Source of the DNA: Chlorocebus sabaeus
Lineage: Eukaryota > Chordata > Mammalia > Primates > Cercopithecidae
Assembly (NCBI RefSeq): GCF_047675955.1
Contig: NC_132904.1
Span: forward strand, 61,685,435-61,749,434
Direction of reading: 5' to 3'
Length of the DNA stretch: 64,000 nucleotides
Position numbers and translations under genes: made by a program
Notes under the pieces: model-generated
What the model saw: only the letters and a program-made list of their open reading frames with translations
What the model was told of the DNA's origin: nothing
Database searches by the model: none
Part shown: positions 51,901-61,553 of the stretch, one piece after another
How the letters are laid out: each line of letters opens with the position of its first letter
Position numbering within the stretch: position 1 is the stretch's first letter

Positions 51901-53986
51901 GCGTTACATCTTTCCCTTCAAGAAGCCTTTCGCTAAGGCTGTTCTTGTGTAATTGGCAAAGGGATATTTGGAAGCCCATAGAGGTCTATGGTAAAAAAGG
52001 AAATATCTTCCCTTCAAAACTGGAAAGAAGCTTTCTGAGAAACTGCTCTGTGTTCTGTTAATTCATCTCACAGAGTTACATCTTTCCCTTCAAGAAGCCT
52101 TTCACTAAGGCTGTTCTTGTGGAATTGGCAAAGGGATATTTGGAAGCCCATAGAGGGCTATGGTGAAAAAGGAAATATCTTCCATTCAAAACTGGAAAGA
52201 AGCGTTCTGAGAAACTGCTCTGTGTTCTGTTAATTCGTCTCACAGAGTTACATCTTTCCCTTCAGGAAGCCTTTCGCTAAGGCTGTTCTTGTGGCATTGG
52301 CAATAGGATATTTGGAAGCCCGTAGAGGGCTATGGTGAAAAAGGAAATATCTTACGGTCAAAACTGGAAAGAAGCTTTCTGAGAAACTGCTCTGTGTTCT
52401 GTTAGTTCATCTTACAGAGTTACATCTTTCCCTTCAAGAAGCCTTTCGCTAAGGCTATTCTTGTGGAATTGGCAAAGGGATATTTGGAAGCCCATAGAAG
52501 GATATGGTGAAAAAGGAAATATCTTCCGTTCAAAACTGGAAAGAAGCCTTCTGAGAAACTGCTCTGAGTTCAGTTAATTCATCTCACAGAGTTACATCTT
52601 TACATTCAACAAGCCTTTCCCTAAGGCTGTTCTTTTGGAATTGGCAAAGGGATATTTGGAAGCCCATAGAGGGCTACGGTGAAAAAAGAAATATCTTCCG
52701 TTCAAAACTGGAAAGAAGCGTTCTGAGAAACTGCTCTGTGTTCTGTTAATTCATCTCACAGAGTTACATCTTTCCCTTCAAGAAGCCTTTCGCTAAGGCT
52801 GTTCTTGTGGCATTGGCAAAGGGATATTTGGAAGCCCATAGAGGGCTATGGTGAAAAAGGAAATATCTTCCGTTAAAAACTGGAAAGAAGCTTTCTGAGA
52901 AACTGCTCTGTGTTCTATTAGTTCATCTCACAGAGTTACATCTTTCCCTTCAAGAAGCCTTTCGCTAAGACTGTTCTTGTGGAATTGGCAAAGGGATATT
53001 TGGAAGCCCACAGAGGGCTATGGTGAAAAAGGAAATATCTTCCGTTCAAAACTGGAAAGAAGCGTTCTGAGAAACTGCTCTGTGTTCTGTTAATTCATCT
53101 CACAGAGTTACATCTTTCCCTTCAGGAAGCCTTTCTCTAAGGCTGTCCTTGTGGCATTGGCAAAGGGATATTTGGAAGCCCATAGAGGGCTATGGTGAAA
53201 AAGGAAATATCTTCCTTTCAAAACTGGAAAGAAGCTTTCTGAGAAACTGCTCTGTGTTCTGTTAGTTCATCTCACAGAGTTACATCTTTCCCTCCAAGAA
53301 GCCTTTCGCTAAGGCTGTTCTTGTGGCATTGGCAAAGGGATATTTGGAAGCCCATAGAGGGCTATAGTGAAAAAGGAAATATCTTCCGTTCAAAACTGGA
53401 AAGAAGCTTTCTGAGAAACTGCTCTGTGTTCTATTAGTTCATCTCACAGAGTTACATCTTTCCCTTCAAGAAGCCTTTCGCTAAGACTGTTCTTGTGGAA
53501 TTGGCAAAGGGATATTTGGAAGCCCACAGAGGGCTATGGTGAAAAAGGAAATATCTTCCGTTCAAAACTGGAAAGAAGCGTTCTGAGAAACTGCTCTGTG
53601 TTCTGTTAATTCATCTCACAGAGTTACATCTTTCCCTTCAGGAAGCCTTTCTCTAAGGCTGTCCTTGTGGCATTGGCAAAGGGATATTTGGAAGCCCATA
53701 GAGGGCTATGGTGAAAAAGGAAATATCTTCCTTTCAAAACTGGAAAGAAGCTTTCTGAGAAACTGCTCTGTGTTCTGTTAGTTCATCTCACAGAGTTACA
53801 TCTTTCCCTCCAAGAAGCCTTTCGCTAAGGCTGTTCTTGTGGAATTGGCAAAGGGATATTTGGAAGCCCATAGAAGGATATGGTGAAAAAGGAAATATCT
53901 TCCGTTCAAAACTGGAAAGAAGCCTTCTGAGAAACTGCTCTGTGTTCTGTTAATTCATCTCACAGAGTTACATCTTTACCTTCAAC
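45903..53986 (+). repeat. 8.08-kb higher-order unit (47 monomers), copy 1
   Basis: This recurs from 53,987 at an offset of 8,084 bp, then 8,083 bp after a single T loss near 56,940 in copy 2. Shared rare markers in order include TTTCCCTAATACTG (46,080), CAAGGGGATATTTGG (46,455), TTCAAGAGGCC, TTGGTAAAGGG, TACATCATTCCC, TTTTGTAATTGG with ATTTAGAAG, GCCTTACGCT, GTGCTCTGTT, CTTGTATAATTGG, CATAGCAGGC and TTTCGCCAAGG. It carries a private 516-bp three-monomer duplication near its right end. Copies 1 and 2 differ by scattered single bases only. Confidence 0.85.
52807..53838 (+). repeat. Three-monomer tandem duplication (2 x 516 bp) private to copy 1 of the 8.1-kb unit
   Basis: TTCTATTAGTTC occurs at about 52,913 and 53,429, and TTTCTCTAAGGCTGTCC at about 53,131 and 53,647, both 516 bp apart. 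Copies at 43,992-45,502 and 60.9-61.4 kb have this block once. The join lies in a hybrid monomer at about 53,290-53,400, where CCCTCCAAG is followed by GTGGCATTGG instead of GTGGAATTGG with AGAAGGATATGG. The second copy has CTATAGTG (near 53,364) in place of CTATGGTG. Confidence 0.8.
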
Positions 53987-56900
53987 AAGCCTTTCGCTAA
54001 GGCTGTTCTTGTGGAATTGGCAAAGGGATATTTGGAAGCCCATAGAGGGCTATGGTGAAAAAAGAAATATCTTCCGTTCAAAACTGGAAAGAAGCGTTCT
54101 GAGAAACTGCTTTGTGTTCTGTTAATTCATCTCACAGAGTTACATCTTTCCCTTCAAGAAGCCTTTCCCTAATACTGTTCTTGTGGAATTGGCAAAGGGA
54201 TATTTGGAAGCCCATAGAGGGCTATGGTGAAAAAGGAAATAATCTTACGGTCAAAACTGGAAAGAAGCTTTCTGTGAAACTGCTCTGTGTTCTCTTAATT
54301 TATCTCACAGAGTTACATCTTTCCCTTCAAGAAGCCTTTCGCTAAGGCTGTTCTTGTGGAATTGGCAAAGGGATATTTGGAAGCCCATAGAGGGCTATGG
54401 TGAAAAGGAAATATCTTCCGTTCAAAACTGGAAAGAAGCTTTCTGAGAAACTGCTCTGTGTTCTGTTAATTCATCTCACAGAGTTACATCTTTCCCTTCA
54501 AGAAGCCTTTCGCTAAGACTGTTCTTGTGGAATTGGCAAGGGGATATTTGGAAGCCCATAGAAGGCTATGGTGAAAAAGGAAATATCTTCCGTTCAAAAC
54601 TGGAAAGAAGCCTTCTGAGAAACTGCTCTGTGTTCTGTTAATTCATCTCACAGAGTTACATCTTTACCTTCAACAAGCCTTTCGCTAAGGCTGTTCTTGT
54701 GGAATTGGCAAAGGGATATTTGGAAGCCCATAGAAGGCTACGGTGAAAAAGGAATTATCTTACGGTCAAAACTGGAAAGAAGCGTTCTGAGAAACTGCTC
54801 TGTGTTCTGTTAATTCATCTCACAGAGTTACATCTTTCCCTTCAAGAGGCCTTTCGCTAAGGCTGTTCTTGTGGAATTGGCAAAGGGATATTTGGAAGCC
54901 CATAGAGGGCTATGGTGAAAAAGGAAATATCTTCCGTTCAAAACTGGAAAGAAGCGTTCTGAGAAACTGCTCTGTGTTCTGTTAATTCATCTCACAGAGT
55001 TACATCTTTCCCTTCAAGAAGCCTTTCGCTAAGGCTGTTCTTGTGGCATTGGTAAAGGGATATTTGGAAGCCCATAGAGGGCTATGGTGAAAAAGGAAAT
55101 ATCTTCCGTTCAAAACTGGAAAGATGCTTTCTGAGAAACTGCTCTGTGTTCTGTTAATTCTTCTCACAGAGTTACATCTTTCCCTTCAAGAAGCCTTTCG
55201 CTAAGGCTGTTCTTGTGGAATTGGCAAAGGGATATTTGGAAGCCCATAGAGGGCTATAGTGAAAAAGGAAATATCTTCTGTTCAAACCTGGAAAGAAGCT
55301 TTGTGAGAAACTGCTCTGTGTTCTGTTAATTCATCTCACAGAGTTACATCTTTCCCTTCAAGAAGCCTTTCGCTAAGGCTGTTCTTGTGGAATTGGCAAA
55401 GGGATATTTGGAAGCCCTTAGAGGGCTATGGTGAAAAAAGAATTATCTTCCGTTCAAAACTGGAAAGAAGCGTTCTGAGAAACTGCTCTGTGTTCTTTTA
55501 ATTCATCTCACAGAGTTACATCATTCCCTTCAAGAAACCTTTCGCTAAGGCTGTTCTTGTGGCATTGGCAAAGGGATATTTGGAAGCCCATAGAGGGCTA
55601 TGGTGAAAAAGGAAATATCTTCCGTTCAAAACTGGAAAGAAGCTTTCTGAGAAACTGCTCTGGGTTCTGTTAGTTCATCTAACAGAGTTACATCTTTCCC
55701 TTCAACAAGCCTTTCGCTAAGGCTGTTCTTGTGGAATTGGCAAAGGGATACTTGGAAGCCCATAGAGGGCTATGGTGAAAAGGAAATATCTTCCGTTCAA
55801 AACTCGAAAGAAGCTTTCTGAGAAACTGCTCTGTGTTCTGTTAATTCTTCTCACAGAGTTACATCTTTCCCTTCAAGAAGCCTTTCTCTAAGGCTGTTCT
55901 TGTGGAATTGGCAAAGGGATATTTGGAAGCCCATAGAGGGCTATGGTGAAAAAGGAAATATCTTCCGTTCAAAACTGGAAAGAAGCGTTCTGAGAAACTG
56001 CTCTGTGTTCTGTTATTTCATCTCACAGAGTTACATCTTTCCCTTCAGGAAGCTGTTCGCTAAGGCTGTTCTTGTGGCAATGGCAAAGGGATATTTGGAA
56101 GCCCATAGAGGGCTATGGTGAAAAAGGAAATATCTTCCGTTCAATACTGGAAAGAAGCTTTGTGAGAAACGGCTCTGTGTTCTGTTAATTCATCTCACAG
56201 AGTTACATCTTTCCCTTCAAGAAGCCTTTCGCTAAGGCTGTTCTTGTGGAATTGGCAAAGGGATATTTGGAAGCCCATAGAGGGCTATGGTGAAAAAAGA
56301 AATATCTTCCGTTCAAAACTGGAAAGAAGCGTTCTGAGAAACTGCTCTGTGTTCTGTTAATTCATCTCACAGAGTTACATCTTTCCCTTCAACAAGCCTT
56401 TCGCTAAGGCTGTTCTTGTGGCATTGGCAAAGGGATATTTGGAAGCCCATAGAGGGCTATGGTGAAAAAGGAAATATCTTCCGTTCAAAACTGGAAAGAA
56501 GCTTTCTGAGAAACTGCTCTGTGTTCTGTTAGTTCATCTCACAGAGTTACATCTTTCCCTTCAAGAAGCCTTTCCCTAAGACTGTTCTTGTGGAATTGGC
56601 AAAGGGATATTTGGAAGCACATAGAGGGCTATGGTGAAAAAGGAAATAATCTTACGGTCAAAACTGGAAAGAAGCTTTCTGTGAAACTGCTCTGTGTTCT
56701 CTTAATTTATCTCACAGAGTTACATCTTTCCCTTCAAGAAGCCTTTCGCTAAGGCTGTTCTTTTGTAATTGGCAAAGGGATATTTAGAAGCCCATAGAGG
56801 GCTATGGTGAAAAAGGAAATATCTTCCGTTCAAAACTGGAAAGAAGCGTTCTGAGAAACTGCTCTGTGTTCTGTTAATTCATCTCACTGAGTTACATCTT

Positions 56901-59900
56901 TCCCTTCAAGAAGCCTTTCGCTAAGGCTGTTCTTGTGGAATGGCAAAGGGATATTTGGAAGCCCATAGAGGGCTATGGTGAAAAAGGAAATATCTTTCGT
57001 TCAAAACTGGAAAGAAGCGTTCTGAGAAACTGCTCTGTGTTCTGTTAATTCATCTCATAGAGTTATATCTTTCCCTTCAAGAAGCCTTACGCTAAGGCTG
57101 TTCTTGTGGAATTGGCAAAGGGATATTTGGAAGCCCATAGAGGGCTGTGGTGAAAAAGGAAATATCTTCCGTTCAAAACTGGAAAGAAGCTTTCTGAGAA
57201 ACTGCTCTGTGTTCTGTTAGTTCATCTCACAGAGTTACATCTTTCCCTTCAAGAAGCCTTTCGCTAAGGCTGTTCTTGTGGAATTGGCAAAGGGATATTT
57301 GGAAGCACATAGAGGGCTATGGTGAAAAAGGAAATATCTTACGGTCAAAACTTGAAAGAAGGTTTCTGAGAAACTGCTCTGTGTTCTCTTAATTTATCTC
57401 ACAGAGTTACATCTTTCCCTTCAAGAAGCCTTTCGCTAAGGCTGTTCTTGTGGAATTGGCAAAGGGATATTTGGAAGCCCATAGAGGGCTATGGTGAAAA
57501 AGGAAATATCTTCCGTTCAAAACTGGAAAGAAGGTTTCTGAGAAACTGCTCTGTGCTCTGTTAATTCATCTCACAGAGTTACATCTTTCCCTTCAAGAAA
57601 CCTTTCCCTAAGGCTGTTGTTCTGGAATTTGCAAAGGGATATTTGGAAGCCCATAGAGGGCTATGGTGAAAAAGGAAATATCTTCCGTTCAAAACTGGAA
57701 AGAAGCTTTCTGAGAATCTGCTCTGTGTTCTGTTAGTTCATCTCACAGAGTTACATCTTTCCCTTCAAGAAGCCTTTCGCTAAGACTGTTCTTGTGGAAT
57801 TGGCAAGGGGATATTTGGAAGCCCATAGAAGGCTATGGTGAAAAAGGAAATATCTTCCGTTCAAAACTGGAAAGAAGCCTTCTGAGAAACTGCTCTGTGT
57901 TCTGTTAATTCTTCTCACAGAGTTACATCTTTCCCTTCAAGAAGCCTTTCGCTAAGGCTGTTCTTGTATAATTGGCAAAGGGATATTTGGAAGCCCATAG
58001 CAGGCTATGGTGAAAAAGGATATATCTTTCGTTCAAAACTGGAAAGAAGTGTTCTGAGAAACTGCTCTGTGTTCTGTTAATTCATCTCACAGAGTTATAT
58101 CTTTCCCTTCAAGAAGCCTTACGCTAAGGCTGTTCTTGTGGCATTGGCAAAGGGATATTTGGAAGCCCATAGAGGGCTATGGCGAAAAAGGAAATATTTT
58201 CCGTTCAAAACTGGAAAGAAGCTTTCTGAGAAACTGCTCTGTGTTCTGTTAGTTCATCTCACAGAGTTACATCTTTCCCTTCAAGAAGCCTTTCGCTAAG
58301 GCTGTTCTTGTGGAATTGGCAAAGGGATATTTGGAAGCACATAGAGGGCTATGGTGAAAAAGGAAATATCTTCCGTTCAAAACTGGAAAGAAGCTTTCTG
58401 AGAAACTGCTCTGTGTTCAGTTAATTCATCTCACAGAGCTACATCTTTCCCTTCAAGAAGCCTTTCGCTAAGGCTGTTCTTGTGGAATTGGCAAAGTGAT
58501 ATTTGGAAGCCCATAGAGGGCTACGGTGAAAAAGGAAATATCTTCCGTTCAAAACTGGAAAGAAGCTTTCTGAGAAACTGCTCTGTGTTCTGTTAATTCA
58601 TCTCACAGAGTTACATCTTTCCCTTCAAGAAGCCTTTTGATAAGGCTGTTCCTGTGGAATTGGCAAAGGGATATTTGGAGGCCCATAGAGGGCTATAGTG
58701 AAAAAGGAAATATCATCTGTTCAAAACTCGAAAGAAGCTTTCTGAGAAACTGCTCTGTGTTCTGTTAATTCATCTCACAGAGTTACATCTTTCCCTTCAA
58801 GAAGCCTTTCGCTAAGGCTGTTCTTGTGTAATTGGCAAAGGGATATTTGGAAGCCCATAGAGGGCTATGGTGAAAAAGTAAATATCTTCCGCTCAAAACT
58901 GGAAACAAGCGTTCTGAGAAACTGCTCTGTGTTCTGTTAATTCATCTCACAGAGTTACATCTTTACCTTCAACAAGCCTTTCGCTAAGGCTGTTCTTGTG
59001 GAATTGGAAAAGGGATATTTGGAAGCCCATAGAGGGCTACGGTGAAAAAGGAAATATCTTCCGTTCAAAACTGGAAAGAAGCTTTCTGAGAAACTGCTTT
59101 GTGTTCTGTTAATTCATCTCACAGAGTTACATCTTTCCCTTCAAGAAGCCTTTTGATAAGGCTGTTCCTGTGGAATTGGCAAAGGGATATTTGGAGGCCC
59201 ATAGAGGGCTATAGTGAAAAAGGAAATATCATCTGTTCAAAACTCGAAAGAAGCTTTCTGAGAAACTGCTCTGTGTTCTGTTAATTCATCTCACAGAGTT
59301 ACATCTTTCCCTTCAAGAAGCCTTTCGCCAAGGCTGTTCTTGTGGCATTGGCAAAGGGATATTTGGAAGCCCATAGAGGGCTATGGTGAAAAAGGAAATA
59401 TCTTCCGTTCAAAACTGGAAAGAAGCTTTCTGAGAAACTGCTCTGTGTTCTGTTAATTCTTCTCACAGAGTTACATCTTTCCCTTCAAGAAGCCTTTCTC
59501 TAAGGCTGTTCTTGTGGAATTGGCAAAGGGATATTTGGAAGCCCATAGAGGGCTATGGTGAAAAAGGAAATATCTTCCGTTCAAAACTGGAAAGAAGCGT
59601 TCTGAGAAACTGCTCTGTGTTCTGTTAATTCATCTCACAGAGTTACATCTTTCCGTTCAAGAAGACTTTCGCTAAGGCTGTTCTTGTGGCATTGGCAAAG
59701 GGATATTTGGAAGCCCTTAGAGGGCTATGGTGAAAAAGGAAATATCTTCCGTTCAAAACTGGAAAGAAGCTTTCTGAGAAACTGCTCTGTGTTCTGTTAG
59801 TTCATCTCACAGAGTTACATCTTTCCCTTCAAGAAGCCTTTCGCTAAGGCTGTTCTTGTGGAATTGGCAAAGGGATATTTGGAAGGACATAGAGGGCTAT

Positions 59901-61553
59901 GGTGAAAAAGGAAATATCTTACGGTCAAAACTGGACAGAAGCTTTCTGAGAAACTGCTCTGTGTTCTGTTAATTCATCTCACAGCGTTACATCTTTCCCT
60001 TCAAGAAGCCTTTCGCTAAGGCTGTTCTTGTGTAATTGGCAAAGGGATATTTGGAAGCCCATAGAGGTCTATGGTAAAAAAGGAAATATCTTCCCTTCAA
60101 AACTGGAAAGAAGCTTTCTGAGAAACTGCTCTGTGTTCTGTTAATTCATCTCACAGAGTTACATCTTTCCCTTCAAGAAGCCTTTCACTAAGGCTGTTCT
60201 TGTGGAATTGGCAAAGGGATATTTGGAAGCCCATAGAGGGCTATGGTGAAAAAGGAAATATCTTCCATTCAAAACTGGAAAGAAGCGTTCTGAGAAACTG
60301 CTCTGTGTTCTGTTAATTCATCTCACAGAGTTACATCTTTCCCTTCAGGAAGCCTTTCGCTAAGGCTGTTCTTGTGGCATTGGCAATAGGATATTTGGAA
60401 GCCCGTAGAGGGCTATGGTGAAAAAGGAAATATCTTACGGTCAAAACTGGAAAGAAGCTTTCTGAGAAACTGCTCTGTGTTCTGTTAGTTCATCTTACAG
60501 AGTTACATCTTTCCCTTCAAGAAGCCTTTCGCTAAGGCTATTCTTGTGGAATTGGCAAAGGGATATTTGGAAGCCCATAGAAGGATATGGTGAAAAAGGA
60601 AATATCTTCCGTTCAAAACTGGAAAGAAGCCTTCTGAGAAACTGCTCTGAGTTCAGTTAATTCATCTCACAGAGTTACATCTTTACATTCAACAAGCCTT
60701 TCCCTAAGGCTGTTCTTTTGGAATTGGCAAAGGGATATTTGGAAGCCCATAGAGGGCTACGGTGAAAAAAGAAATATCTTCCGTTCAAAACTGGAAAGAA
60801 GCGTTCTGAGAAACTGCTCTGTGTTCTGTTAATTCATCTCACAGAGTTACATCTTTCCCTTCAAGAAGCCTTTCGCTAAGGCTGTTCTTGTGGCATTGGC
60901 AAAGGGATATTTGGAAGCCCATAGAGGGCTATGGTGAAAAAGGAAATATCTTCCGTTAAAAACTGGAAAGAAGCTTTCTGAGAAACTGCTCTGTGTTCTA
61001 TTAGTTCATCTCACAGAGTTACATCTTTCCCTTCAAGAAGCCTTTCGCTAAGACTGTTCTTGTGGAATTGGCAAAGGGATATTTGGAAGCCCACAGAGGG
61101 CTATGGTGAAAAAGGAAATATCTTCCGTTCAAAACTGGAAAGAAGCGTTCTGAGAAACTGCTCTGTGTTCTGTTAATTCATCTCACAGAGTTACATCTTT
61201 CCCTTCAGGAAGCCTTTCTCTAAGGCTGTCCTTGTGGCATTGGCAAAGGGATATTTGGAAGCCCATAGAGGGCTATGGTGAAAAAGGAAATATCTTCCTT
61301 TCAAAACTGGAAAGAAGCTTTCTGAGAAACTGCTCTGTGTTCTGTTAGTTCATCTCACAGAGTTACATCTTTCCCTCCAAGAAGCCTTTCGCTAAGGCTG
61401 TTCTTGTGGAATTGGCAAAGGGATATTTGGAAGCCCATAGAAGGATATGGTGAAAAAGGAAATATCTTCCGTTCAAAACTGGAAAGAAGCCTTCTGAGAA
61501 ACTGCTCTGTGTTCTGTTAATTCATCTCACAGAGTTACATCGTTACCTTCAAC
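53987..61553 (+). repeat. 8.08-kb higher-order unit, copy 2 (7,567 bp, 44 monomers)
   Basis: This follows copy 1 marker for marker and lacks the 516-bp internal duplication, which accounts for the length. Private changes include GCCCATAGAGG where copy 1 has GCCCTTAGAGG (46,124), GCTTTCTGAG versus GCGTTCTGAG near 54,438, CAAGAAACC versus CAAGAAGCC near 55,535, and GTGGAATGGC with one T missing near 56,940. Confidence 0.85.
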
